Of a DNA stretch of 14,904 bases, positions 1 through 7,180 are shown in pieces. The stretch covers positions 1 through 14,904 of the forward strand of contig JAYVSZ010000042.1 of assembly GCA_043774925.1 (NCBI GenBank), in the 5' to 3' direction. Position 1 is the stretch's first letter. Each line of letters begins with the position of its first letter. Both the position numbers and the translations under genes were made by a program. The notes under the pieces are model-generated. The model saw only the letters and a program-made list of their open reading frames with translations, was not told the DNA's origin and did not search any database. This stretch comes from JAYVSZ01 sp043774925 (GTDB taxonomy: Bacteria > Pseudomonadota > Gammaproteobacteria > Burkholderiales > Methylophilaceae).

Positions 1-461
1 AACAGGGATATAGTGCACAGGAAATTGATGCCGTTGTCTCAAACCGTCCACAACAGTTGGATGATATTTCGAAACGCCTAACTGCTACTCGCTCTTTCTC
101 TGCATTAGTAGAAGCTCCTGCCCTAGCCGCCGCTAACAAACGCGTTGGCAACATCTTGAAAAAAGTAGAGGGTGACGTGAAAACAGAAGTTAACACTAAC
201 TTATTGCAAGAGCCTGCTGAAATCGCACTAAACGATGCATTAAACCAAGTAAAACCGCAAGCGGACAAATTATTCGAGAGCGGTGATTACACGGCTTCAT
301 TGCAGGCCTTAGCTGCCTTGAAAGCGCCAGTAGATGACTTTTTCGATAACGTGATGGTGAATGTGGAAGATGTTGATTTAAAAAATAATCGCTTAGCTTT
401 GTTAAATCAACTGCATCAAACCATGAACCGCGTCGCGGATTTATCTAAATTGGCGAGTTAA
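1..461 (+). CDS. glyS: Glycyl-tRNA synthetase beta subunit, C-terminal part (5' end outside window)
   Basis: The frame is open from the first complete codon at position 3 with no start at the edge, so this is the last ~152 residues of a ~700-residue protein. The visible sequence begins QGYSAQEIDAVV and runs through RPQQLDDISKRL, then ALAAANKRVGNILKK, typical of the C-terminal helical (DALR-type, anticodon-binding) domain of bacterial GlyS. The beta subunit pairs with GlyQ in the cytoplasmic tetramer that charges tRNA-Gly. A TTG at 57 is only an internal Leu codon, not a start. The gene ends in TAA and is followed after ~70 bases by gmhB and then plsC, an order common in betaproteobacteria, with glyQ expected upstream of the window. 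Confidence 0.93.
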   Translation, partial: QGYSAQEIDAVVSNRPQQLDDISKRLTATRSFSALVEAPALAAANKRVGNILKKVEGDVKTEVNTNLLQEPAEIALNDALNQVKPQADKLFESGDYTASLQALAALKAPVDDFFDNVMVNVEDVDLKNNRLALLNQLHQTMNRVADLSKLAS

Positions 462-484
462 ACATGCTTATCGCCCGCACATGC

Positions 485-524
485 TCACCCTCACCCCAGC
501 CCTCTCCCCTCAAGGGCGAGGGGG
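485..524. repeat. GC-rich dispersed palindromic repeat between glyS and gmhB
   Basis: A C-rich half (CACCCTCACCCCAGC) leads into a hairpin: CCCTCTCCC at 500-508, loop CTCAA at 509-513, GGGCGAGGG at 514-522, a 9-bp stem with one T-C mismatch. The same kind of sequence is a familiar dispersed intergenic repeat in many proteobacteria; that is background knowledge, since no second copy lies in this window. Its G-rich right end (518-524) is the only Shine-Dalgarno-like sequence in front of the gmhB ATG at 532. There is no T-run, so it is not a classical terminator. Confidence 0.65.
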
Positions 525-531
525 TTAATGT

Positions 532-1071
532 ATGAAACTCGTGATTTTGGATAGAGACGGCGTCATCAACCAAGATAGCGCCAATTTCATCAAAAATCCA
601 AATGAGTGGATTCCGCTGTCAGGCAGTCTGGAAGCTATTGCGCTGCTCAATCAACATGGTTTTCGCGTGGCGCTGGCGACCAACCAAAGCGGCATTGCGC
701 GCGGGCTTTTTGACATGGTGACGCTAAACGCGATTCACGACAAAATGCACAAGGCGCTGGCGCAGGTTGGCGGGCGTATTGATGCGCTGTTTTACTGCCC
801 ACACACGGCAGATGACCATTGCGAATGCCGTAAGCCGAAAGCGCAAATGATTGAAGATATTGGCCGCCGATTTTCCGTAGATTTAGCGCATGTGCCTGCA
901 ATTGGCGATTCTTTGCGCGATTTACAAGCATTTAATGAAGCAGGCTGCCAGCCAATATTGGTGCGCTCTGGCAAGGGCGAGGAAACGCTGGCGAGCGGTG
1001 GCTTTCCGCCTATTACTTGGCTTTGCGACGATTTGGCTGACGCTGCGCAGCGCATTATTACAGAGTATTAA
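532..1071 (+). CDS. gmhB: D-glycero-beta-D-manno-heptose-1,7-bisphosphate 7-phosphatase
   Basis: A 179-residue HAD-superfamily phosphatase, full length for GmhB. It removes the C7 phosphate of heptose bisphosphate in the cytoplasm, on the route to ADP-heptose for the LPS inner core. Motif I is DRDGVIN with the nucleophile D7 and acid/base D9; motif II is TNQSGIARG from T50; the zinc-binding loop has C89, H91, C97 and C99 followed by RKP, which carries the Arg/Lys that bind substrate in this family; motif IV is GDSLRD with D126 and D130. The ATG at 532 follows the G-rich end of a palindromic repeat, which would act as ribosome binding site. An ATG at 528 is out of frame. plsC follows after 17 bases. 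Confidence 0.94.
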   Translation: MKLVILDRDGVINQDSANFIKNPNEWIPLSGSLEAIALLNQHGFRVALATNQSGIARGLFDMVTLNAIHDKMHKALAQVGGRIDALFYCPHTADDHCECRKPKAQMIEDIGRRFSVDLAHVPAIGDSLRDLQAFNEAGCQPILVRSGKGEETLASGGFPPITWLCDDLADAAQRIITEY

Positions 1072-1088
1072 GGTTAAAGAGCATTAAT

Positions 1089-1796
1089 ATGCTTTGGATT
1101 CGTTCACTTATTTTCGCCATCGGCCAGTGGTTATTTACTATCGTATTCTGCTCTATTGGTTTACTTACTTTCCCCTTTAAACCTCACACGCGCTATCGCT
1201 TTCTTACCAATTGGGCGCGCGCCATGTTGTGGTGGTTGCGCGTGACTTGCGGCCTCACATTTAAAGTCACGGGCGCAGAAAATATTCCTGAAACACCAAG
1301 TATTGTGCTGTGCAAACATCAATCCGCTTGGGAAACGCTGGCTTTGCAGGTGATTTTTCCACCACAAGTTTGGGTGATGAAGCGCGAATTATTATGGCTG
1401 CCGTTTTTTGGCTGGTGTTTGGCGCTAACCTCGCCCATCGCCATTAACCGCGCGGCTGGCCGCGAAGCGCTGAAGCAATTGGTGACGCAAGGCAAAGACA
1501 GACTCGCGCAAAAATTCTTTGTGGTGATTTTCCCCGAAGGCACACGTATTGCGCCAGGCAAACGCGGCAAATATCATATTGGCGGCGCTTGGCTGGCTAC
1601 GCACACGCAAACACAAATTGTGCCTGTTGCGCATAATGCGGGCGAATTTTGGCCGAAAAACTCCATGCTAAAACGCCCAGGCGTAATTCAAATTCATATC
1701 GGCAAACCTATTCAATCCGCAGGTTTAAAGCCCGATGCGCTTAACCAGCAAGTAGAAGATTGGATTGAAACTGAGATGGTAAAGCTGAATGGCTAA
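1089..1796 (+). CDS. plsC: 1-acyl-sn-glycerol-3-phosphate acyltransferase (PlsC family)
   Basis: A 235-residue membrane-associated acyltransferase that converts lysophosphatidate to phosphatidate in phospholipid synthesis. Residues ~5-30 form a hydrophobic N-terminal membrane segment. Motif I reads KHQSAWET: the catalytic pair is H77 and E82, i.e. HX4E rather than the textbook HX4D, a variant that occurs in this family. Motif III is FPEGTR at 148-153 and motif IV is IVPVA at 167-171. AAAGAG at 1076-1081 is a ribosome binding site 7 bases before the ATG. The 3' end overlaps the next gene by 8 bases. Position after gmhB fits an envelope-related cluster. Whether it is the only plsC of the genome cannot be seen. 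Confidence 0.9.
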   Translation: MLWIRSLIFAIGQWLFTIVFCSIGLLTFPFKPHTRYRFLTNWARAMLWWLRVTCGLTFKVTGAENIPETPSIVLCKHQSAWETLALQVIFPPQVWVMKRELLWLPFFGWCLALTSPIAINRAAGREALKQLVTQGKDRLAQKFFVVIFPEGTRIAPGKRGKYHIGGAWLATHTQTQIVPVAHNAGEFWPKNSMLKRPGVIQIHIGKPIQSAGLKPDALNQQVEDWIETEMVKLNG

Positions 1797-2499
1797 GCAA
1801 TCATTAAAGCTGCCCAACGGCGAAACTATTTGCTACCAATTAGAGCGCCGCTCGCGCCGAACGATTGGTTTAAAAATTACTGATGACGGCCTTGTAGTGC
1901 ACGCGCCAAAACGCATTTTTGAGTTTCAGTTGCATCAAATTTTGGCAGAAAAAGCCAAATGGATTATGGATAAGCTGGAAGCGCGCAAACAAAACTATGT
2001 GCCGCCAATTGAGTGGATTGACGGCGAATTGCTGTTACTGCATGGCAACCTGATTGAGCTGAAAATTTTGCCTAGCAACAAGAACAAACAGCCAGAATTG
2101 AGCAATAATGTTTTATCCATCACATCACCACAAGCCAATAACCATGAGGCTGTCAGCCGTAAGGTAACACAATGGTACAAAAAGCAGGCAATGCCAGACT
2201 TTGCCCGCCGATTAGAAATTTTGGCGGCAAAACTGGGCGTATCAACGCCACCCTTAATGCTTTCTAACGCCCAATCTCGCTGGGGCAGTTGTAGCAGTCG
2301 CGGTGATGTGCGGCTGAACTGGCGCTTGCTACAAGCACCACCGCACATCATCAATTACGTCATTTGCCACGAGCTGGCGCACCTAAAAGAAATGAACCAT
2401 TCCGCACGATTTTGGGCGATTGTGGAACAACTTTTCCCCGATTACAAACGCGCAGAAAAAGAGCTGAAAGCGCTATCACCACAGTTACACCGCATGTAA
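1789..2499 (+). CDS. YgjP-like M48-type zinc metallopeptidase (former DUF45)
   Basis: A 236-residue protein of the YgjP/DUF45 family. The N-terminal half has the family feature RRSRRTIGLKI (21-30) followed by a WI-rich region (58-77). The C-terminal catalytic part holds QSRWGSCSSRG (162-172), which precedes the active site in this family, then HELAH with H194, E195 and H198, and NHSARFW with H204 as the likely third zinc ligand. All expected zinc residues are present. There is no signal peptide or membrane segment, so it is probably cytoplasmic; the substrate is unknown. The ATG lies inside the plsC 3' end (8-base overlap), suggesting translational coupling. Confidence 0.88.
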   Translation: MAKQSLKLPNGETICYQLERRSRRTIGLKITDDGLVVHAPKRIFEFQLHQILAEKAKWIMDKLEARKQNYVPPIEWIDGELLLLHGNLIELKILPSNKNKQPELSNNVLSITSPQANNHEAVSRKVTQWYKKQAMPDFARRLEILAAKLGVSTPPLMLSNAQSRWGSCSSRGDVRLNWRLLQAPPHIINYVICHELAHLKEMNHSARFWAIVEQLFPDYKRAEKELKALSPQLHRM

Positions 2500-2514
2500 T
2501 TTCCCTGCTCATTC

Positions 2515-2556
2515 ATTTTGTGTTAAGTTAGCGATTCGTCGCACAAAATTAAGGGG
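2515..2556 (+). promoter_or_regulatory. Leader hairpin and ribosome binding site of the DUF805 gene
   Basis: Inverted arms ATTTTGTG (2515-2522) and CACAAAAT (2542-2549) enclose a smaller hairpin GCGA-TTCG-TCGC (2531-2542); the two stems share base C2542. The strong ribosome binding site AAGGGG (2551-2556) begins one base after the outer right arm and lies 6 bases before the ATG at 2563. No T-run follows, so this is not a factor-independent terminator. A role in mRNA stability or initiation is possible but unproven. Confidence 0.35.
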
Positions 2557-2562
2557 AAAATC

Positions 2563-2898
2563 ATGACATTTCAAGAATCCATCAAAGCCTGCTTTAACAA
2601 ATTCGCCGATTTTAACGGCCGCGCTAAACTGCCAGAATATTGGTGGTTTGCACTGTTTTGCTTTTTAGGGGCTATCGTTTTAGAAGTTGCCAGCAGCTAT
2701 CTCTCATGGGCATTTTCCTTGGCAACACTCATTCCATCGCTTGCAGCGGGCGCTCGGCGCTTGCACGATACCAATAAAAGCGGCTGGTTTCAATTATTGT
2801 GGTTAATTCCAATTTTAGGTTGGATCGCGATGATTTATTTCTTAATCGTACAAGGCGACTCTGGCGACAATCAATATGGTCCGCCACCTGTAAACTAG
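2563..2898 (+). CDS. DUF805 family inner-membrane protein
   Basis: A 111-residue small membrane protein, full length for DUF805 (E. coli YhaH/YhaI type). It shows the family landmarks: FADFNGRAKLPEYWWF at 14-29, RRLHDTNKSGW at 65-75 and the C-terminal GDSGDNQYGPPP at 98-109. Hydrophobic stretches lie at about 27-60 and 76-98. The biochemical function of DUF805 is unknown and nothing here adds to it. It has its own strong ribosome binding site (AAGGGG) and sits 63 bases after the peptidase gene, so it may be transcribed separately. Confidence 0.88.
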   Translation: MTFQESIKACFNKFADFNGRAKLPEYWWFALFCFLGAIVLEVASSYLSWAFSLATLIPSLAAGARRLHDTNKSGWFQLLWLIPILGWIAMIYFLIVQGDSGDNQYGPPPVN

Positions 2899-2940
2899 AT
2901 TTTTTAAACTTAGCAAATGGTTCTAGTCATATTATAAAAG

Positions 2941-2960
2941 TGGCTCTATTCACAGAGCCA
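2941..2960. other. Perfect 7-bp hairpin upstream of ydcS
   Basis: TGGCTCT (2941-2947), loop ATTCAC, AGAGCCA (2954-2960). It lies in the 112-base gap between the DUF805 gene and ydcS. No T-run follows on the plus strand; on the minus strand the stem is followed by ACTTTTAT, a weak U-tract. It may be a weak terminator or a leader structure for the transporter operon, or an operator-like palindrome. Just upstream is an AT-rich stretch with a possible -10 (TATTAT, 2930-2935), but no convincing -35. Confidence 0.4.
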
Positions 2961-3010
2961 AATTGCGCCTAACATCAGCAAGTTAACTACTCACTAAAGG
3001 GGACTCTGTC

Positions 3011-4201
3011 GTGAAAAAAACGCATCAATTCCAATTGACGGCCGTGGTAATTTCGGCGCTTGTACTTGCAACGGCTTGCTCTAAAAAAGAGGAAGCTGCA
3101 AGCACCGAAAAAGCACTTCCAACAATTATTGGCGCGGGTGAAGGCGCACTTAACGTGATTGCATGGCCAGGCTATTTAGAGCGCGGCGAAACCGACAAAG
3201 CTTATGATTGGGTAACAAGTTTCGAAAAGGAAACTGGCTGTAAAGTGACTGTTAAAACGGCCGGCACGTCGGACGAAATGGTTTCGCTGATGAATCAAGG
3301 TGGCTACGATTTGGTCACAGCTTCTGGCGATGCATCGCTACGCTTGGTAGCTGGTGGAAAAGTACAAGAAGTTAACACAGCCCTCATCCCCAGCTACAAA
3401 AATATTGATCCGCGCTTGCAAGACGCGGTTTGGCACACGGTAGGCGGCAAACATTATGGTGTACCTTACCAATGGGGTCCGAATGTGTTGATGTACAACA
3501 CCAACACGTTTAAAGAAGCGCCAACCAGCTGGAGCGTAGTATTTGAAGCGCAAGATTTGCCAGATGGAAAACCGAACAAAGGCCGTGTACAAGCCTTTGA
3601 TGGGCCGATTTACATCGCCGATGCCGCGCTGTATTTAATGAGCAAAAAACCTGAGCTCGGTATTAAAGATCCTTATGAATTGAATGAAGCGCAATACAAA
3701 GCCGCGCTGGAAGTGTTGCACGGTCAACGCGAGTTAATTCATCGCTACTGGCACGATGCCACCGTGCAAGTAGAAGATTTCACCAAAGAAGGTGTGGTTG
3801 CGTCTGGTAGCTGGCCGTATCAAGTAAATACTTTACTGGCCGCCAAACAGCCGATTGCCAGCACCATTCCAGCAGAAGGCGCCACGGGCTGGGCGGATAC
3901 CACCATGATGCACGCCGAAGCAGCGCACCCAAATTGCGCATATAAATGGCTTGAACATTCGCTTAACCCAAAAGTGCAAGGCGATTTAGCCTCGTGGTTT
4001 GGCTCGGTGCCCACCGTGCCAGCCGCTTGTGATGGCAACGCATTACTGGGGGCGGAAGGCTGCAAAGGCAACGGCATTGATAACTTCGACAAAATCCACT
4101 TTTGGAAAACACCTGTGGCCGCTTGCGCCACACAAAATAACGCGTGCATTCCTTATGCCACTTGGAGCACGGACTTTGTTGCTGTAATGGGCAAAAAATA
4201 G
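3011..4201 (+). CDS. ydcS: YdcS-like ABC transporter substrate-binding protein (polyamine class)
   Basis: A 396-residue periplasmic binding protein that closely resembles E. coli YdcS along its length: VIAWPGYLERGETDKAYDWV, TSDEMVSLMNQGGYDLVTAS, GVPYQWGPNVLMYNT, HRYWHDATVQV, ATGWADTTMM, KVQGDLASWFGS and the ending AVMGKK. The N-terminus has two Lys, a hydrophobic core (9-22) and C23 in the context LATAC, a near-lipobox, so it is probably a lipoprotein. The E. coli YdcSTUV importer has been linked to putrescine uptake and, less firmly, to DNA uptake; the exact substrate here is unknown. The start is GTG at 3011, supported by AAAGGGG at 2996-3002. It carries several Cys in the C-terminal third (for example ACATQNNACIPY), possibly forming disulfides. 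Confidence 0.92.
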   Translation: MKKTHQFQLTAVVISALVLATACSKKEEAASTEKALPTIIGAGEGALNVIAWPGYLERGETDKAYDWVTSFEKETGCKVTVKTAGTSDEMVSLMNQGGYDLVTASGDASLRLVAGGKVQEVNTALIPSYKNIDPRLQDAVWHTVGGKHYGVPYQWGPNVLMYNTNTFKEAPTSWSVVFEAQDLPDGKPNKGRVQAFDGPIYIADAALYLMSKKPELGIKDPYELNEAQYKAALEVLHGQRELIHRYWHDATVQVEDFTKEGVVASGSWPYQVNTLLAAKQPIASTIPAEGATGWADTTMMHAEAAHPNCAYKWLEHSLNPKVQGDLASWFGSVPTVPAACDGNALLGAEGCKGNGIDNFDKIHFWKTPVAACATQNNACIPYATWSTDFVAVMGKK

Positions 4202-4203
4202 TG

Positions 4204-4327
4204 ATTAAATGACTACAAGTGCGAATTACGGCGTTGCGCGGTGCTCGCCCCCTCGCCGTAATACAACATACTGTCTCGGGTTCTGCACTCCGTGCGCCTT
4301 GTACTTCATCACTTTCGTCCATTTAAT
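4204..4327. repeat. 124-bp palindromic/MITE-like element, copy 1 (ydcS-ydcT gap)
   Basis: The element starts with ATTAAATG and ends with CATTTAAT, an 8-bp terminal inverted repeat. Inside are ATTACGGCG (4225-4233) and CGCCGTAAT (4254-4262), a perfect 9-bp stem, and GCAC-TCC-GTGC (4285-4295). It aligns without gaps to 6264-6387, with 99 of 124 positions identical by hand count. It fills nearly the whole gap between ydcS and ydcT and ends 8 bases before the ydcT ATG. No transposase is encoded, so it is a non-autonomous element, perhaps MITE-like. Confidence 0.85.
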
Positions 4328-4335
4328 CTGAAAAT

Positions 4336-5346
4336 ATGGTTGCTACTGTCGAGTTTATCAACGTTGAGAAGCGCTTTGGCAATACTGTTGCGCTGCAAAA
4401 CGTCAATTTCACAGTAGAACAAGGTGAGTTTTTTGCCATGCTCGGGCCTTCCGGCTCGGGCAAAACCACCTGTTTGCGTCTCATCGCCGGCTTCGACTTC
4501 CCCACGCAAGGTAGCATTCAGCTAGAAGGCAAAGATATTTCTGCCTTACCGCCGTTTCAACGCCCTGTGAACACGGTTTTTCAGGATTACGCGCTGTTTC
4601 CGCACATGAGCGTGCTGGATAATGTCGCTTATGGTTTGATGATTGCCAACGAAGAAAAATCTAGCCGCGAGAAAAAAGCGCAAGAATTATTAGACATGGT
4701 GCGGCTTGGCGCGATGGCCAAACGCCGCCCTTCGGAATTATCTGGTGGGCAACGCCAGCGTGTAGCATTGGCGCGGGCGCTAGCCAAACAGCCAAAGATT
4801 TTATTGCTGGATGAACCACTAGGCGCACTGGATTTGAAGTTACGTGAAGCCATGCAAGCCGAGCTGAAACAACTACACAAAGAACTAGGCCTGACATTTA
4901 TTTTGGTGACGCACGATCAAGGCGAAGCGCTCTCGATGGCCGATCGCGTCGCGGTGTTTAACGATGGTCGCATTGAGCAAATCGACACCCCGCAAGCGCT
5001 TTATAATCAGCCAAAAACGCCATTTGTTGCGCGTTTTGTCGGCAGTGCGAATGTGCTGGCGAGCAGTTTAGTTGGCAACAAAACCGAAATTGCTATTCGC
5101 CCAGAATACATACGGCTTTGCGTATTAAAGTCTGGCGAAAAAATCCCCGCCAAACACATCGGTTTGCCGGTCACAATTGTCGCCACGCTGTATCTAGGCG
5201 CACACACGCGGGTGGATTGCGTGACCGCCGACGGCACGAGCTTAAGCGCGCACATTGCCAGCACTGATGTCATTCTCTCCAAATTAACGGCAGGCCAGCA
5301 GGCTCATGCCTGTTGGCTTCCAGAGCATATGGTTGATTTAAAATAA
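4336..5346 (+). CDS. ydcT: YdcT-like ABC transporter ATP-binding protein
   Basis: A 336-residue ATPase of the polyamine/iron (PotA-type) importer family, expected at the cytoplasmic face bound to YdcU and YdcV. Walker A is GPSGSGKT (37-44), the Q-loop Gln is Q83 in VFQDYALFPH, the ABC signature is LSGGQRQRV (135-143), Walker B is ILLLDE (155-160) followed by PLGALD, and the switch His is H193. The C-terminal ~100 residues, with AIRPEYIRL, fit the TOBE regulatory domain. All catalytic residues are intact. No Shine-Dalgarno is visible before the ATG; the upstream sequence is the end of the 124-bp element. One base separates its stop from ydcU. Confidence 0.93.
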   Translation: MVATVEFINVEKRFGNTVALQNVNFTVEQGEFFAMLGPSGSGKTTCLRLIAGFDFPTQGSIQLEGKDISALPPFQRPVNTVFQDYALFPHMSVLDNVAYGLMIANEEKSSREKKAQELLDMVRLGAMAKRRPSELSGGQRQRVALARALAKQPKILLLDEPLGALDLKLREAMQAELKQLHKELGLTFILVTHDQGEALSMADRVAVFNDGRIEQIDTPQALYNQPKTPFVARFVGSANVLASSLVGNKTEIAIRPEYIRLCVLKSGEKIPAKHIGLPVTIVATLYLGAHTRVDCVTADGTSLSAHIASTDVILSKLTAGQQAHACWLPEHMVDLK

Positions 5347-5347
5347 T

Positions 5348-6253
5348 ATGCAATCAGCAGCAAACCAAGCCCAAAACAAGCGCATTTGGAGCCTGCTTTT
5401 GCTGCTATTTCCCGCGCTGCTGTGGCTCGCTGTTTTGTATCTCGGCTCGTTGTTTGGCTTGCTGTGGCAAAGCGTTTATCGGCTAGATGATTTTACAGGC
5501 CAAGTGGTGCATATTGTCGGTTTTCACACCATTTTGCAACTGTTCACTGGCGCCAATTTCGACATCGTGACTCGCACCACAGCAATGGCCGTCGCGGTCA
5601 CCATCGCTGCTGCCATCCTCGCTTTACCACTCGCTTACACCATGGTTTTTCACGCGGGCAAACGCCAGCGCGCCATTTTGTATGTCGCCATTTTGGCGCC
5701 CATGTGGTTCAGCTATTTGGTCAAAGTCTACGGTTGGCGCGTGCTACTCAGCCGCGAAGGGCTTATTTATTGGGTGCTAGGCAAAATCGGTTTAGCTGGC
5801 TCGCTCGATTCACTTTTACACAGCGTACCCGCCATCGGCGGCGCTTCGCTCGCCTCCTCTTTCCTTGGCATGTTTTTGGTGTTTTTGTACATGTGGTTGC
5901 CGTTTATGGTGTTGCCGATTGTGGCGGCGTTAGAGCGTGTGCCGCAAAACATGCTCAACGCCTCGGCTGATTTGGGCGCAACGCCTTGGCAAACCTTTCG
6001 CAAAGTCACGCTACCGCTCACTTGGCCGGGCATCATTGCGGGTGGCATTTTTACATTTTCCCTTACCCTTGGCGATTATATTATCCCGCAAGTGGTGGGC
6101 GCGCCGGGTTATTTCATCGGCATGATGGTCTATACGCAACAAGGCACGGTCGGCAATTTACCACTGGCAGCGGCATTTTCACTCGTACCGATTTTGCTAA
6201 TTATGACTTACCTAAGCATGGCGAAAAGGCTGGGGGCATTTGATGCACTCTAA
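5348..6253 (+). CDS. ydcU: YdcU-like ABC transporter permease (PotB/PotH type)
   Basis: A 301-residue inner-membrane permease resembling E. coli YdcU, ending identically in KRLGAFDAL. It begins with a short cytoplasmic tail and a first membrane helix at ~13-38, followed by further helices, giving about six in all. The EAA-type loop that docks on the ATPase is at ~203-229 (ASADLGATPWQTFRKV, then LPLTWPGI). FTFSLTLGDYIIPQ (235-248) and GAPGYFIG are family landmarks. It would pair with YdcV to form the channel. Start ATG one base after the ydcT stop indicates translational coupling. Confidence 0.93.
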   Translation: MQSAANQAQNKRIWSLLLLLFPALLWLAVLYLGSLFGLLWQSVYRLDDFTGQVVHIVGFHTILQLFTGANFDIVTRTTAMAVAVTIAAAILALPLAYTMVFHAGKRQRAILYVAILAPMWFSYLVKVYGWRVLLSREGLIYWVLGKIGLAGSLDSLLHSVPAIGGASLASSFLGMFLVFLYMWLPFMVLPIVAALERVPQNMLNASADLGATPWQTFRKVTLPLTWPGIIAGGIFTFSLTLGDYIIPQVVGAPGYFIGMMVYTQQGTVGNLPLAAAFSLVPILLIMTYLSMAKRLGAFDAL

Positions 6254-6263
6254 AAAAACACAA

Positions 6264-6387
6264 ATTAAATGGCTACGCAGTCAAATTGCGGCGTTGCGCG
6301 GTGCCCGCAACCTCGCCGTAATCAAACATACTGTCTCGGCTTCTGCGCTCCGTGCGCCTTGCACTTTTTCCTGCTCGCGGATTTAAT
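6264..6387. repeat. 124-bp palindromic/MITE-like element, copy 2 (ydcU-ydcV gap)
   Basis: Same length and orientation as 4204-4327, ATTAAATGG at the left end and ATTTAAT at the right. The inner stems are ATTGCGGCG (6285-6293) with CGCCGTAAT (6314-6322), and GCGC-TCC-GTGC (6345-6355). Relative to copy 1 each stem has one A-to-G change that replaces an A-U pair by a G-U pair, so RNA pairing would be kept. It ends one base before the ydcV ATG at 6389. Most divergence from copy 1 is near the two ends. Confidence 0.85.
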
Positions 6388-6388
6388 T

Positions 6389-7180
6389 ATGCGTTTTTCG
6401 AACTCACTTCGCCACAAGTGCCTATTTTTATTCAGCTATGCGGTGATGGGGTTCATCTATTTGCCAATTATTGTGGTTGCAATTTACGCTTTCACGATTG
6501 ACGACATCACTTTCGCATTCCCGCCCACAGGCTTTACCACACATTGGTTTGGCCAAGCATTTGCGCGCGCGGATATGTGGCAGGCGCTTTGGCTTTCCAT
6601 CAAAGTAGCGGTGCTTGCCAGTCTGATTGCCATGCCGCTGGGCACGCTTGCTGCCATTGCACTTACGCGCCTAAACTACAAACGTAAAGACATGATTACC
6701 ACGCTTTTTGTATTGCCGATTGCGCTACCGGGCATTCTCACTGGCTTGGCTTTTTTAAATACTTTCAAGAGCTTAGGACTTCACCCTAGCATCATGACCA
6801 TTGTCATCGGTCACGCCACGTTTTGTATTGTAGTGGTGTATAACAACGTCGTCGCGCGCATGCGACGCATTCCGTGGAGCATGGTCGAGGCCTCGCTCGA
6901 CCTTGGCGCAAATTACCTGCAAACGTTTAGATACGTGATTTTTCCGCATTTAAAATCCGCGCTGTTGGCAGGCGGATTGTTAGCATTTGCGCTATCGCTA
7001 GACGAAGTGATTGTGACCGTTTTTACCGCAGGTGCGGACAAAACCTTGCCAATTTGGATGTTTAACGAATTATTCCGCCCGCGCGAGCGACCCGTCACTA
7101 ACGTCGTTGCGCTGGTGGTGATGCTGATTACATTTATTCCCGTGGTGCTCGCTTATCGCCTAGGAAATGCGGAAGATTGA
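6389..7180 (+). CDS. ydcV: YdcV-like ABC transporter permease (PotC/PotI type)
   Basis: A 263-residue second permease, matching the ~264-residue E. coli YdcV. The first helix is at ~13-34 (FSYAVMGFIYLPIIVVAIYAF). Landmarks are FAFPPTGFTTHWF, LFVLPIALPGILTGLAFL (106-123), GHATFCIVVVYNNV (141-154) and the EAA loop EASLDLGANYLQTFRY (167-182), then FALSLDEVIVT. The reading frame is open from an ATG at 6269, but those 40 extra codons come entirely from the 124-bp repeat, are Cys-rich and match nothing in the family, so I chose 6389. No clear Shine-Dalgarno precedes it. The TGA stop is directly followed by a REP-type inverted pair. Confidence 0.92.
   Translation: MRFSNSLRHKCLFLFSYAVMGFIYLPIIVVAIYAFTIDDITFAFPPTGFTTHWFGQAFARADMWQALWLSIKVAVLASLIAMPLGTLAAIALTRLNYKRKDMITTLFVLPIALPGILTGLAFLNTFKSLGLHPSIMTIVIGHATFCIVVVYNNVVARMRRIPWSMVEASLDLGANYLQTFRYVIFPHLKSALLAGGLLAFALSLDEVIVTVFTAGADKTLPIWMFNELFRPRERPVTNVVALVVMLITFIPVVLAYRLGNAED

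Noticed and set aside
1315..1340. Loss of the catalytic Asp in the PlsC HX4D motif as a sign of inactivity
   Set aside because: HX4E is a known variant in this family, and the other motifs are intact.
2941..2960. The 7-bp hairpin before ydcS as a strong factor-independent terminator
   Set aside because: It is short, not GC-heavy along its length, and lacks a T-run on the plus strand.
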